A stretch of 64,000 bases of DNA from Limnoperna fortunei (Eukaryota; Mollusca; Bivalvia; Mytilida; Modiolidae), in contig OX104114.1 in NCBI GenBank assembly GCA_944474755.1, forward strand, positions 28,915,220 through 28,979,219, written 5' to 3'. The position numbers and the translations under genes are program-made. This document shows, in pieces, positions 21,650 through 34,936 of the stretch; within the stretch, counting starts at the first letter, position 1, and the number at the start of each line of letters is the position of its first letter. The notes under the pieces are model-generated. The model saw only the letters and a program-made list of their open reading frames with translations. It was not told the origin of the DNA and ran no database searches.

Positions 21650-22812
21650 ATATGTTCTCATTTGACATTAAAAGAATAAACAAAAGTTTGATTTTCTATA
21701 AAAGAAAGGCCGGTAACACTTTCGATTTAAAATGTAAGGATGCATTACTTGAATTTGCAGATAGCTATACATATCTGGGTTTCCTTTTGAACTATAATTG
21801 ACCATTCGACAACTCCGAAACTAAACTGATAGAACAAGAACACAATGTTCGACTTGTTCACAAAAATTAGAAATATGAATTTACCTATCGACATCTAAAT
21901 TAACCTTTTTGATAGCTTTTTTCAACAAATCTTACTTTATGGTTCCGAGATATTGTGATGTAGAAACAATGAGAAGATAAAAAGGGTACATCTTCAATTT
22001 TGTAAACGCATTCTAGGGCTTTGAACGTGTACTCTAAATTTTTTGGCTTGATATCAATATTTAAATGAGAATAATTACTTTTTATAATAGATTGATGAAG
22101 GATTAAAGGCAACTAATAATTACATGTACATTGCTCAATTGATACTTGCATCAAAATAATATTGATAGCTTTAAATGGGTATCCTATGTAAAATCAATTT
22201 TTGATTACTGTGGTTTACGTTATATATTTACTAACCGACAAAACTACGAAATCACTTTAATTAAACCGGTTTTTAAACGGACATTTTGAGATCAGGTAAC
22301 ACAAACATGATTTAGAACTTGAGATGATTCATCTAGATGAAATTTTAACAGCTTATTTAAAAATCAATTTGGCATGGGAAACTATCTCATTGATCTCCCT
22401 GGAAATGCAAAATTCTGGATAACATAACGTCGATGCTGTAAAATACATATTCTAATAGAAAAAGGATATGGTAAACATCCCGATATATTGAAAATGTACA
22501 TTATGTAATACAAATGCATAAGGGAGTGAATACCATTACCTTTTTATTGGTGGAAATGCAAAAGTGTCAGAACTTAAAAACAATTAATCATACTATTTTC
22601 TATACCCTTCAACAGATAATATGAAATATAGTTTATTTACGATAAGTCAAAATTATTAGGTAATATTGTTTTATTGATTAAAAAGTATATTAACTTTTTT
22701 AAAGTGCTAGTTATATGTATTTTCTGTCTGTTCTGTCATTTTATTTTATATGTATTTAGAATGTCCTCATGTAACACATAACATGAGACTGAGTGCAATA
22801 AAGAATACATCA
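21650..22812 (+). mobile_element. LINE 3'-end remnant in the last intron of copy B
   Basis: Translates in broken frames to SYTYLGFLLNYN, a KLIEQ helix, 'LTLWFRDI' (from LLYGSEIW), KRILGL and later 3' UTR. It ends at 'gagtgcaataaagaatac'. It is the same insertion as 58210-59412 in copy C, with many stops, and is longer than the deleted version in copy A. Confidence 0.8.
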
Positions 22813-23264
22813 TGAAATTGTCCCCTTTGATCCTATAGCCGTGCTAAAATAATACGATTTAAATAGATTGCCATATTATTGACATTTGGCTATATATGAC
22901 ACGTAACAAATCAACACGATAAAATGTGCAATGCTTCTAACTGCGCATCTGCCCGAGAATAGTTTGAACAATTAGCAATAAAAAATTTAAGTTTAAAAAC
23001 TATACATAGTTTGGGGAATGTTTTAACCGAGAGCAAAATTTGACTTCCACCAGCAAAATATGTGTGCATTGGAGTGAGAAAATATAACCATTTTTCGTAG
23101 CTACAATGTTCTTACTCTTTTTGAGATCTACATTAGATGTCTTCGGATATGGATGCAACTCAAGACTTTGTTAGCAAGAAATATACTAATCTTAATTTCT
23201 CCATAGACTCCGGGACAGAAAGTTTTAGATCTATTTTTTATTCATCACGTTGTTATCTTTTCAG

Positions 23265-23333
23265 ATTTTAGTGTGGCACACACAAACAAAGAAACTAGGA
23301 GCTATAACTGGCGACCAAAAGCTTGTGGTATAA
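23265..23333 (+). CDS. Glucuronyltransferase terminal exon, copy B
   Basis: A 69-nt exon following 'atcttttcag' in phase 0, ending TAA. It encodes ILVWHTQTKKLGAITGDQKL plus VV. The WHT core and the stop position equal those in copies A, C and D. The proline after TKK/TKE in the other copies is leucine here. The downstream ~250 bp is shared with A, C and D, and similarity then breaks near 23585 at a B-specific insertion. Confidence 0.87.
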   Translation: MLVWHTQTKKLGAITGDQKLVV

Positions 23334-24599
23334 AATCTTAAATAAACAAATGCTCTGCGTGTATTACAGGGAATCCAATGTAATATCACTTGATGAAACA
23401 CAGATTTATTTGATGAAAAGGATTTGCATGCCTATGGACCAGGTAATCCCCTTCCGGTTCTACTTGACAGGACGTTAAACATGGACACGTCATTTAAGTA
23501 TTGTAATCTGTTCTTGGGCAAAATTGCACATTGATAAAGATCGGAACTAACATAGCAGACGTACGCAAAATGTGAAATCTAGACTAATTTTAACATTAGT
23601 GACCGCCTACAATTTTGTTTCAAAACATTCGAGTTTTTAATGTTCCGACGAAACCACTATATTTTGAGAATTGTTTCATATGTCAAAAATTCCGAAATTT
23701 CTCGGTTTAAAGTTCAATACAGAAAATAATTTCCTACCACAATAACAGTTTTGTTGGATAATGATGGTAAGGTGTTTTGATAACTGATTTATTGCATTTC
23801 TGCTGGACATTTACATTACTGCTTCCGTCTTTATATATAGAACCAGTCACGTTGACATATGTGGTACAACTTTAAATAATCATGCCTTCTACAAAAGTAA
23901 ATAAACTTTTCTTTTATCCCATCTTATTTCCGCTTAATTTTGTTTAAGCGTAGCTACAAATTCTATCAGTTCTCATTATAATCACTTTAAACTTAACTTG
24001 ATTTGTCGTCTGTATTTCCTGGTAGCCATGTGCAATGTTTTTCTTAACAGCATCTCATGACATTGGTATTTACCATTTGGAATTCGATGGTCTAAAAGTG
24101 TGATATATTTATTTTTTTTAAATCACAAGAAAAGTTTGTCATATTCGAAAAGGCCATTAACTTTTTTTCAATTTAAGAGGCTCTTAAAATGGTATTTGTA
24201 CGTAATTTATAACGACTTCTTTATTTTCTATTATCTCGTATATTTTTCATATTTTTGCTGCAAAGATGAATACAAATGTCTCCGTCTCAAATAGATAATG
24301 TATAATATACAAGCCTTGTATGTAAATGAAATTAAATTCAGATCTTTTTCTCAGGTTTAAAAAAATGATTCATTTTACCATACTGAGTCTCAAATTCATG
24401 TCTACTGCGTCATCAGATAAAAAGCAGGATACGTTTTTTTTCCTATAATTTATTTCAAAGTTTGTTCAATCAAGTGTGTATGGTACAATGACAAGTGTAG
24501 GGATCGATAAAAATTTACTTTAGTGCACGCCAAATGGCACGCTCTTTACAAATCGGTAGTTTGGGGATAAACCCGATAATCGGTACTAAACCATGTAAA

Positions 24600-24730
24600 T
24601 CGGTAGGATTAGCATGTATGGCATTTCTCAACCCTCAAAAATGTATATTCATTTCACATAGCGGCTCGATGAATATTACACTTTCTCAAATTGAGAAATT
24701 CCGACAGCGAAATTTATCAAAGTTAGTATT
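24600..24730. repeat. Diverged member of the 14203 fold-back family
   Basis: The central palindrome-like 'tattcatttcacatag...gatgaatatta' and the arm end 'tttatcaaagttagta' match the 14203-14338 element in order. The left arm is not preserved. Confidence 0.55.
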
Positions 24731-25289
24731 TGTGTAATACTAACAAACACCAGTCCATTATCATGACTCTGGAGCACCTTCAAAGAATTCATTACAGCGA
24801 AGAGATATATTACAAAGATTCACTAACGTTCACAATACTGCACTGATGTACGTTTAGGCCATATCTGTCAACTTTAAAAAATACAGTGACACTTTCTACT
24901 CCAGGATTGGCACAAATGAAAAGTTGATATTAAAAAAATCAAATTTTAAAAGACCTGATAGACATCTTAAAATATGGGTCTCTTTCCCTATTCTTTTCTA
25001 ATAACATTAACAAATTTTGATTTTTCGACTCTATACACGGTCATCCCTCATAAGAAGCTTAAAAGCAGGCCTAAAGATCATATTAAACGCTAGTTTTTCA
25101 CGAAAAACGGAGGGTCGATATAAATACATGGTAATTAGACATGACAGAACTTACTTCGTCATCAATGACGCTTAATTAAATATACTGAATCTGTCAAATG
25201 TATGATCTTCTTATTGACAACATATTCATCGACGAAATGTTTTTCAACAAACTGTTCATATTTTTATTGGTACTCCTCGCTGTTTTTGT

Positions 25290-25497
25290 ACTCTTATGCG
25301 GCCTGTCAAAGCAGAAAGAAAAACACTGGTCCAGACCGTTAATCTTACATTCCGCTTTATTGCTGAATTTGTTGCCATTCAAGCAGCTTCAGCGCATTTT
25401 GTGTACAGTTCACAACTTATACGTTTTTGTAGATCCTGCGAACGGTTTTCCGATTTTCTAGAACGCTCACTGATGTTGACCACTAAATTATGGCGCT
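25290..25497 (+). pseudogene. Possible Penelope-like/RT-associated retroelement fragment
   Basis: One plus frame reads VYSSQLIRFCRSCERFSDFL followed by ERSLMLTTKL. This resembles the 'YGVYISQLIRF-R-C...DF..R...LT.KLL' segment found downstream of reverse transcriptase in Penelope-like and related retroelement ORFs. No RT catalytic box is nearby and the frame ends at a stop after KLWR. The assignment rests on one short motif recalled from the family. Confidence 0.4.
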
Positions 25498-26290
25498 GAG
25501 TGTCTTTCCTATTCCTGGGTTTTACTTTTTCCTATGCATGGCACTTAATAAGTCGACGGTTGTCTAATCCAAGGTAATGCTTACTCGTCCGGAGCACCTG
25601 AGTTGGTTCAGACTACTCTTTTGTTTTTGTTTTTGATTTTTGTTTTGTGTTATATATAAATTACAAATGACCAAATCTATATGTTTATTTATATCCGAAT
25701 TTATATTTGTCTCTTGATTTTTGACTCCCTTTGTTCGGTTGATTCCCTTACTATTTGTCTTCTCAAATAAGTCAACTGAGACAATTATAAAATTATTTAT
25801 AGCTCTACGAGGCTTTTAAAATGTATACCTTTATTTTAAAACTACATGTATATATTTCAAATTTTTACATTAATTATGTGTAACCACAGCTTCTAAAGTA
25901 TTAAAAAACTAAAGTACAAATATATTACCAAAAACCTTAAAAATGTTATGATAAAACACGAATATGATACAGAAATCTAATTGGTAATGTAAATCGGTAG
26001 AGTTTATATTATAAGAAAAATAATCTACATCGTAGTTGGCAATGGAATTATTAATATTTCGTTTCAATCCCGGCCTTTAATTATAGACAAGAATCAATCG
26101 AAAGTTCACCAAAAACAGAAATGGTCCGAGCGGACCCGGACCTGTTATTCTGCAAGAACTGACCCATGGGCTCAAAATGATGGGGTAGTCTTTTAGAACA
26201 AATGATCAAATCCTGCAAAAATTTACACAAAATGCGTTTAAAGTGTGCATTGATTTTGCATCTATATTATTTAGAGACTGTCATTGTTAG

Positions 26291-27726
26291 GTGAACACTC
26301 AAGTCGTAAAAATTGCTAAACGTAGTTTTGGATAATGGCATTACTGTTCAAAGCTGTTTTTGATGAATACTAGTAAATATGTTCTTAAAATTATGTTCTA
26401 AAAGGTGCGAAGATATTATTTTGAGCTTCTAAAGGGAAAGTTTCTTTAAATGTAAAAATAAGACCTGCTGATGTGAACTTTTTTCAATCCATGTATAGGT
26501 ATATCTTGGTGTATTCTCACATTTATTACATTCATGTTTGTCTGCTGTTCTTATTTTTTTCTTTTTTGTTTGTTTGTGGGTTTTTTGACTGCACTTTAAT
26601 GTTAGTGTTGTGTGTGCGTGTGTTGAAGTGTTAAAATTGCTAGAATATCATTTATGTAAGTTTACTTGGCTGATTCTACACCAAGTTAATTCTATTGTAC
26701 TAGGTAGAAACATCTACTCATACAAAATAAACAAAGAATTCCACGCGATAGTAATTATTCATTTGACGTAGTAATCGAGAAGACCGGAAAAATGAGCGGA
26801 ATTTTTTTTCTAGCCGCCTTTTAGTAAGTACATATCACAATTCTACAAATTTGATATAATTTAAGTTATATTCTATACATCAAAGAAAAGTATTTTTGCT
26901 CGAAGACCGGCTTCTAGAGAATCTCTGATTTTACTTGGGCCTGCATTAGCGGTTGGTTTTGGGAAGAACTATCTCCGATTTGCATTGACAGTCTGTTTTT
27001 GTGCGAGTGTTTGAAATAAATAATAAATTACCGGCATCAATTGCATATACGACGGGATATTTGGCAAATTTATATATAGTTTTATAAAAAGTACATCAGG
27101 AGTGATTTCTTCATAACAAAATACATGTAATAACATTATGATTGTGAGTTGCTATAGCACTGTTTTAGTTTTTATGTGTTGGTGTTGTTATGCAATGGTT
27201 GGCAACTTTACCATAAAAATCCACACAAAAAATCTAGCCTTTCATTTGAGAAGATAAGACACCCATAATTATCCAGACATTAACTAGTCAATCATCCTAG
27301 AATAGCGAACCATATATCCTGCATGACTGTCTCTACTAAATCAAAACATCATTCAGAGACGTCGCTAGTGTCGTAGACAAAGAAACATGATACCCTGCTG
27401 TCGCTATTCATATAAATATTGTCATGATATCTAGACTGCTCAATTTACAATGGTATTACCAGAAACGTTGACAACACCCAAGAGAAAGGCGGGGGCATTA
27501 TCAATTGGGTAATATTTAATACTTATGAATATTACTTGAAGCCGATTAAAGACCATAACTGTATTATTATACTGAAATAAACACAAACAAGAACACTTGG
27601 ATACATTGATTGGAACAATGTAGTGATAACTAAGTAACCCTTTCTAATGTAGCGCGCTTTTGCACTTAAATATTTCCCATCAGATTTGGATACTACTAGT
27701 AATCGTTTGTGTGTTTGAATTGTTGT
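26291..27726. other. Unrecognised B-specific sequence
   Basis: No gene, RNA or repeat could be named. It is AT-rich with many stops in all frames and is absent from the equivalent place in duplicon A (about 7240-7270). Confidence 0.5.
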
Positions 27727-27993
27727 AATCTCCCGTGTTTATTGGGAAGGAAGCTGGGGTACCCGGAGAAAACCTCTGATCTTCGTTAGGAAAACTGGCA
27801 ATCCTTGTAAATTGTGTTGACAGAATTAGTCGACTAATCACCTTAACAACTCGAGTACCAAGACCCCTATTGTAGTCGAGTGAACCCTGCCGGCATTAGG
27901 ACGCAACTTCGCAACCTCAGTGTTGACAGAATAAGTACACTTGGTACATGTAACCACCTTAAATACACGGCAAATGTGGCCCCTATTAGTAAT
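27727..27993 (-). mobile_element. Rearranged tRNA-derived SINE in duplicon B
   Basis: The minus strand holds the 3' body ('attgggaaggaagctgggg' on plus, and 'gccagttttcc' on minus) and two successive head-type segments (27818-27870 and 27870-27993). It therefore looks like two SINE heads joined, or an internal duplication. Its right flank, 'attagtaatcaatacgatga', matches the flanks of the A and D elements. Confidence 0.75.
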
Positions 27994-28345
27994 CAATACG
28001 ATGATATTGTAGACGGCGTCCATACTCTTCAATGAGACAATAAATCATTCCCGATTGTCGAAATTTATCAGTGCGACAGTATTTCTACACGATATTCCTA
28101 CACTTCAATAGGTCGATACATGCTTCCCGACTGTATCTAATTATCATTGCGCTGATACATCCGATAGAGATGTCGCTACTTATCAATATCCTAAAAGGCG
28201 TCACTGTTATCCAATATGATGATATATCCTTTACGCTTTTGCTACTATCTAATAAAAGAATACCTTCTAACTGTCGCAATAATCCAATACGACGATACTT
28301 TCTGCGGCCTTCGATACTATCCAAAGCGACTAAGTCTTCTTAACT
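27994..28345 (+). repeat. Degenerate ~39-bp minisatellite, duplicon B
   Basis: Units of the type 'atacgatgatattg...cgtc', 'cgatacatgcttcccgactg' and 'caatatgatgatatatcctt' correspond to the left half of the duplicon A array. The regular 'acccaaagctaag' units are missing. Open frames on both strands (for example 28071-28343) arise from the repeat. Confidence 0.65.
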
Positions 28346-31300
28346 GTACTGTAGTCCCTTAGAGGTGTAGTACCACCAAAAACCGGGAACCAGTCCTGAG
28401 GTTGTAAAAGTAGTGCTATTTACAAATAGCTGTTCACTGTTATAATTAAAAATTTTGAACCATAATAGATATTGGAACAAACTTGGTATTTTTGGAAAGC
28501 TGTATAATTCAGAAAACAAGAGGATAAAGTTGAACTGATGTGTACTAAAGATAAAAATTATGTGAGTCATTGGATGACATGCACTATTTTGGGACTGAAC
28601 TCAGTGTGTTGACTTCCGGTTGGTCGTACGTTCTTGCCATGAAAGTGGTGCTGAAATTTTGAGAGCATACTTAGGGGTTACATGTTGTCATGTGACAGGA
28701 ACAAAGATAAAATGTTCAGAAAAATTCAAAATCAACTAATTTTATACAGCTGAAGAGTCGATAAACAATGGTGATCCTACCCCTAGAAGACTCCTTATAT
28801 TAGAAATCAATTTTTATATCCATTAATGCGAATCAGTAATCCCTCTGTTGAAATAGTCCATTTTGGTTCTGATAGCCTTAGTGAAGAAGTAAGCACTATA
28901 ATTTTTAGACATGTACACAGTTACATTCACCTTTCTTAGAGATTTGCTGCATAGCTCGACTCCCCCTTCCCCTAACTTATTATTTTGCTTGTCTTTTCTT
29001 GCATTGTTTATATACTAAATGTTTTGCTTTGTATATGCTATGTGTCATTATTTTCTGTATGTATTTAAAATTGTGTAGTATTTTCCTTGCCGTCTTCTTG
29101 TGTAATAGTTTTTAAGATTATTGAACGGAGAGAACTTTATAAAATAAAATATGTTTAAACGAAACTTGATCTTCCATTTTCACACTAAATACGAAATGAC
29201 ATCAATATTTTTACTAAATTAGCGTGAATATTTACATATATACAAATATTCACATTTTATTTGAGTTTCGTAGAAACAAACAAACCTCCTTCTTGTTATT
29301 TGTCTAAGAGATTAAACAAATCTATGCTAAAGGGGGGATAAATTATGAACGGATTGATAAAATCTAAATCGGTAAGAACGTTTTACCAATGATGTATTTT
29401 AGGGTCACAAAAACAGTTATTAATTAGCTCATTCTGCATTAAATTATTGACATAGCCTACCATTATAGCATTTTTGTGAATACTGAATTTACTATAAGTT
29501 AACTTTTAGTGAGAGAAAATGTCTCCCCCAAAGGCCATGTCTTCGCTTAAAAATATCCAACGGCATACCAATTTTAAAGTCTAATGTTTTGTAAAGTCAC
29601 TTTCAGTTGTCGGATAGATAGAAACAGGTGCGAGTCTGTAAAGTTTCGTAAAGATATACTACATTGAAATCGGTAATTTGTTAAAATAACTTTATTTCTA
29701 AAACATATGTACATGTTCATACCATTAGCTAAATTTTGAAATGATTCATTTAGAATTACATGTTTTTTTTCAACTTGAAAGCTCTATTTTTTAATTAAGT
29801 TGAAGAATACATTCGTTCAAAAACATCAATCTGTCAATATCTTGGTAAGCGTCATCGATCAACCCAATCAGTTGTTATTTCAGAATCCGTTAAAGATCAA
29901 TACAATTATCGACGGATACGGGTAACGAGCACAGACAATATAGTCCTTTCCTAATGTTTGTTTTAAATGTTGGTACTAATTCTTCACTTTGTTCAATAAT
30001 TTTGCGATTACACTATTTCACTATTATTTATACATGTAGTTTTAGCGTCAGAAAATTTAACTAAGTCAAATAATTAACATGTTAAGTTAAACTACAATTT
30101 TGGTAAGATGTATATAGATGTAGGTCATACATGTACAGAACCTAAAATCTTTTTGGACAGGCTGTCTCCGCCCTTCCCTTTAATGTTGAAAAATGCAATT
30201 CGTTTTGTAAAGAATTATCCATCTTTCGTCAATGTTTCAATTCTTATCCTTATTATCCTTAAATTGAACGCTCTTTTCAAAAGACCAATAGAAATTAGGG
30301 CCATGACTGAAAATAGTGACGTTGACATACAGTTTGTATTGGCATAAAATATCAATATGTGTTACATTCGGATGTTTCAGAATATTATCCGTCAAGAATT
30401 TCATAAATTGATAAATAATTATGTATCTGATTACAATGTGTACTAGAGCAAAATAACATATTAGTAGGATTCGTTTGTTTTTATAAATCCGTTCCAGTCA
30501 GAGTTTGATGTTTTATGATGGCGGGTATGATATCGTTCCATTTGGGGATATTTGTAAGTGTTCCAGTTTTAGTTAAATTGTTATAGTTTGCTGCATTGTG
30601 TTTTATAACGCATATATTGGTCTATTCCATTTAATTGAGCTTGACCTGTTGCTGTATAGTGTTACTGTGTCACGCTACTTTTATTTTTAGAACAAAACGC
30701 AAATTGCAAGTAAATTTTTGTTACCACAATATTATTTTCATTTCAATAGGTCTTTAAGTTATTTATTTATAATGTTCACACTACATGTAATACTTCGGGT
30801 AATACCTGGCGTAAACGCCCAACATAACAGTGCCGATTAATTCCAGTGGTCACACGACGTCTTTCGATGTAATGGTGACGCCACATAAATGTCATATGAT
30901 TGTCAGTTTTTATGTAGAAGGATTAAGAGATTGCATAAAAATTGTATTTATTGTTATCGATGTCTTATTTATTTTGAAGTCTACCTTTAAAATTAATTGT
31001 ATTCCTCTTTTTCTGCTCGCTATTAATCATTTAAAAAACAACAATATGCTCTTATATAATATATTAAATGGATTTGTGTTTTTCATCTCAATTTATGGTT
31101 AATAACATATTTGATTAAATATGAAACAAGCAATTTTTAATAGTAATGTTTGTTATTACTTTGTTAATAGAATACACTATTGTCACTACTTTTCAGCTAT
31201 ATCATGCGTGCCAGTTCTTATTGTGAAGAAAGCCCGAATACCAGTGAAAAAAATATTAAACTCTTGTTAAAGCGGATCTTAAAATTGTGTATAGTTTGCA

Positions 31301-33189
31301 ATTTGTTAGCATACGTCTACTTGAATATCACTATATAATGATTTGTACTTTTTTAAATTAGAGGGAAAAAATATCTACCTCAATACTGTAACACTTCAGG
31401 CAATAATGTTTTCAAATACATGAAGTTATTTTCCTCGAAAAATGTAATGGAATAATAGAAATTGTGTAGATGTATTAAAGTTATAAATGTGAAAGTCACC
31501 AATTCACACATGTGCACTTAATTCAATTTATATTATATTATTTAATTTAATTTAATTTATATTATATTATTGATATTGTTATCATTTATTTGTATATTAT
31601 CTTCTCTCTAACTACGTATTTTGGTTTATGAGAATAAACTTCACTAAATTCACTAAACTTCTTATTTGTAAATTTAACAAGTTGTGCAGTTTATCCCTCA
31701 AGCTCCCTAACAGGATATTAAATGAATCGAATCAATTGATGAAAGATTTAGTTATGGAGTGACATTAACAGAAAAAACCGTTTTTAATTCTTTTGGACAG
31801 TACCATAACTTGTTGTTTCCCATAAAAGCTTATTAAACGGTAAATAAAACGGAGTACAGAATTTTTACAATATACATAAACATGCAATCTTTGTTTTTTC
31901 ATTTTATAAACTGTGAACTAGAAATTGTTTAAATTTCATAATCTTTTATATTTTGTCTAGAATACACTAAATCGTTACAAATTAAAATGTATGACCGGAT
32001 TACATTTGACCAAGGTTTATATTTGGTTGACATTCTTTTTACACAATTTTATCATACAAATGAAAAATGCAACTAGCAAGCAAACTCTGCAAAAATAAAC
32101 TTATTCCGGTACAACGTTCATATTATAAACATTCTCGATGGTATATCATAATTCATGCCAGAGTTTTGAGGTTCTTTTTGGTGAAATAAAAACCCGGAAC
32201 GAAAGTATTTTCTTTGCTATTGCAAACATCACTGAAATGTAGTATGATGCGTTCTGGGACGAGGAAAGGAGTTAATATACACTTTTAATATAGGCAATCA
32301 AACAGCTATAACATTGCAAGAACATAATATTACACACAGTACATATAACATCTTTGCTTGTTTCTAAGCCAAAATACAGGGCAAATTATTTTAGTGCTAC
32401 ACTTGTCACCAAAATCAGAAACATAATCCAGTTCTTAAACTGTCAGGTCTTTGCTCTACATGATGTGAGCATTTGTCAGCAACTTTTCAAAGGCTTAATA
32501 TATATTTTGATGTAAAACATATTTGCAGGGTTTATATGTAAATAATTATCAGATATATTGTCTCAAAATGAGGATAAATTCGAGATAGCACACGGATGGG
32601 ACACATGTCTTCTCCCATAATTATCCACATTACAATTTTTGTGACTGAGTGTTTTGTTTATATTTTATTGAATGTCGTTTATTTGCACAAAAAGTACACG
32701 ACGTTGTTAAATGTTACAAGGACAGCTGTTTTACTAAACTGAAATACTGTGTTTAATACAACGATGTCAATTTGGAACTGATGTGTAATGACCTATACCC
32801 GTATGTGTAATGGGTACGCCAATGACGTCATTCTTCGAAAACACAGAAAAAATGTTCATTGTCTTAGTTGTTTTCATCGCCGTCAAACCCTACATTTAGA
32901 CGTTCCCATTGACGTAAGCTAGGCGCACATCCGTTTCCAACATGGCAGACAATCTGGCATATCTGCATATCAAATCTTGTCTGTATGTACACATATGTAC
33001 TAGAAAAACAAAGACATTTCATAAATGCTGAATGGGTTGAATGGGAGACAAAAATTCAACATGTGTAATGCCTCAACTTTTGTCTATAATATACGATATT
33101 TAAATTTGAGTTTGGTTTTATGCACGAGCGATCAATAGTTGTCCCTTATGGGTACCTCATTTGAGTAATGTCCTTGAATGCATGTAGGT
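28346..33189. other. Gene-poor stretch with no recognised coding sequence
   Basis: Only short, compositionally ordinary open frames occur. Noted inside: a SINE scrap at 31190-31290 and AT-rich direct repeats at 31525-31570 ('tttatattatattatt'). A plausible but unsupported start context is present at 32942 ('ccaacatggcagac'). Nothing here can be assigned a function. Confidence 0.5.
31190..31290 (-). repeat. SINE 3'-end fragment
   Basis: 'ttttcagctatatcatgcgt' followed by a degenerate 'ccagttcttattg...gaagaaagcccg' is the minus-strand 3' half of the common SINE. Head and tail are absent. Confidence 0.65.
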
Positions 33190-33305
33190 AAACCCTAATT
33201 AGAATTTAAGTCTTTCAAAGCATGTTTGCAAACCCCATTATAACAGGACAATTAGAGCGAATATCACACGTTTTGGTTTTCAAAGGAAATTGATGTTTCT
33301 CAATT
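33190..33305 (+). repeat. Left terminal repeat A1 of the Ngaro-like element
   Basis: 'attagaatttaagtc', then 'cattataacaggacaattag', 'gaatatcacacgtttt' and 'caaaggaaattgatgtttct' are repeated in the same order at 40925-41040. Confidence 0.85.
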
Positions 33306-33759
33306 TTACGTTGTAATAATGATAACATTATTTTTCTTGGATATATTTTCGTTACAGTATTTTTCGTGGGATGTTTTTCGCTACAGTATTTCTTCTAGAT
33401 TATTTTTCTGACGTAACCATGCTATCATATCGTTATGTTTCATGCTATATTTCCTAGCATTTTCTTGGTTATTATTCACAGTCTATGATTTTTGTGACAT
33501 TGGGAACATATATTTGACATATTTACATTTCATGATGGGTTAATTGCAGTGTTTCTTGTGGATTATTATTTAGCGGAAACAGACAATTAGATAATTACGT
33601 AATCTCTGTTTTTAAGACGAGTTATTTATTTATAATCTTCAACTGTGTACGAAAGGTTATATCGCTATTTCTGTTAATATTTTTATATAGTAAGGATATT
33701 ATAAACGATTTCTGCACTGTGGTTTTATGCAATTGAACTAACTTCGAGTGCCACAAGTG

Positions 33760-34460
33760 TTATTAGATAACTGTACAGGTCATCAAGGCCGGGTGATCAC
33801 AAGAGCAGTACGTGACCACTGATCTGACCTGTGCTATGTAAATAGCGTTATAAGGTAAATCGTTTAAATAGAATTTTTGCTCGACTTTTCCTTTATACCA
33901 ATATATATTATTGGCATTCCACATGTTGAAAGGCTGAACCGATATGTAGAGGCACAATATGATATGCAATTAGCACAGCATGAAGTTATGTTTAGAGGGA
34001 TTAGTGGCGGTCTGATGCCGTCTATTTATCAACATTTGTTAGAGCTTTACGAGTATCAGCCTCACTTGTCAGTTGTTCAGATTGGTTCAAACGATATTAA
34101 TGATCCTAACAAATCGGTGACGCATGAAGCCTTATCAATTTAACTTTTCTGTGAGGTTGTTATTGAACTAGGTTGCAAAAAAAAGTATCGGTGGGCAGGC
34201 TGTTCTATAGACGAAGAGTGTTAATGAGAAGGTTTCTGACAATTAATAATTACAACAAGAAAATAGATGAGCTAAATATCACGCTTGCACAACAGTCCCG
34301 TCTGTCCAACTGTTACATTTGTGGAGAAACAGAGGTTAACATGTCCCAAATATTAATGTGCTAAGTAAAGTGGGTTGCATTTAAGTGACGTTGGCAACTG
34401 GCGTTTGGCAACTAGTATACGTGGGCTGATATTGTTCATTGAAAAGCATTTGAAGGAATT
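33760..34460 (+). pseudogene. SGNH hydrolase-like domain of the YR retrotransposon
   Basis: The middle is open (33877-34140): IPHVERLNRYVEAQYDMQLA, a GLMPSIYQHLLELY helix and LSVVQIGSNDINDP, the GxND block of SGNH/GDSL hydrolases. With one frameshift it continues VSVGRLFYRRRV, a YNKKIDELN helix and, near 34375-34450, VHLSDVGNWRLATSIRGLIL (the DxxH-type terminal block). Upstream near 33780 a degenerate GHQGRVITRAVRDH matches the N-terminal GHS block with its serine lost. Ngaro-type YR elements are known to carry such a domain; its role is unknown. Here it precedes gag and is broken. Confidence 0.78.
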
Positions 34461-34559
34461 GTAAATAATTAAGGTTTACACAAGTTTATCGTAATATTAT
34501 ATTTATTTATGTAATTCATCAATGAGCACAAACACGAACAATTATTTATTTATTTAGTT

Positions 34560-34750
34560 ATCATAGTTACTAACAATTTTTAAAAAAACAATTATATAAT
34601 ATATTGATATGTACGTTTAATTTATTTAATATATTAATATATATACGATAAAAAATATGTATATTTCATATATGTGCTATTAAAAAATGTATTTACAAAT
34701 ATATATGTTATAAACATTTATACTATATATACAAGTACATTTAAATGTGT
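34560..34750. repeat. AT-rich stretch between SGNH domain and gag
   Basis: Long runs of ta/at with 'tatatat' words. No element or gene is recognised; it may be untranslated spacer of the retrotransposon. Confidence 0.6.
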
Positions 34751-34936
34751 GTGTATACTTGTGTTTTGTAGAATATTCCTTTACTATTATGATGAGTGCA
34801 GTGTTCATATCCTACTTGAATTGTTTATCTAGTTGAGTTCTTGGGACAGTAGGTTCATTAAAATGTACGTTTGGCAGGTTTCAAATTCATGTTTCTGGAC
34901 AATAAAAGTCAGTTTGTGATCACTTTGGTTCAGAAT

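Larger units (their letters stand above)
23585..25904. other. B-specific ~2.3-kb insertion, mostly unrecognised
   Basis: Duplicon A is contiguous across the equivalent point (about 6925-6970), while B carries 2.3 kb here. Inside are a fold-back-family fragment (24600-24730), a possible retroelement fragment (25290-25497) and a dispersed repeat word (25620-25770). No host gene is seen. Confidence 0.6.
14890..28345 (+). repeat. Segmental duplicon B
   Basis: This block parallels duplicon C from its left edge (SINE at 14973 against 51013, both followed by 'ctgatgttcttactgaatcc') through all four glucuronyltransferase exons. It then parallels duplicon A downstream (25905-26290 against 6970-7240, and 27990-28345 against 7540-8200). 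B-specific extras are a LINE (18439-19329), long AT microsatellites with a local duplication (19424-20300), about 2.3 kb at 23585-25905, and about 1.4 kb at 26340-27710. Confidence 0.85.

Noticed and set aside
28071..28343. 90-codon plus and 79-codon minus open frames
   Set aside because: They arise from the degenerate ~39-bp minisatellite; neither has motifs, splice context or conservation in the A and D arrays.
30108..30347. 79-codon open frame
   Set aside because: No recognisable motif, no conserved relative elsewhere in the window, isolated in AT-rich sequence.
32823..32955. CRE-like tgacgtca and an ATG in a good context (ccaacatggcagac)
   Set aside because: The reading frame stops within about 30 codons and no following exon or promoter context could be supported.
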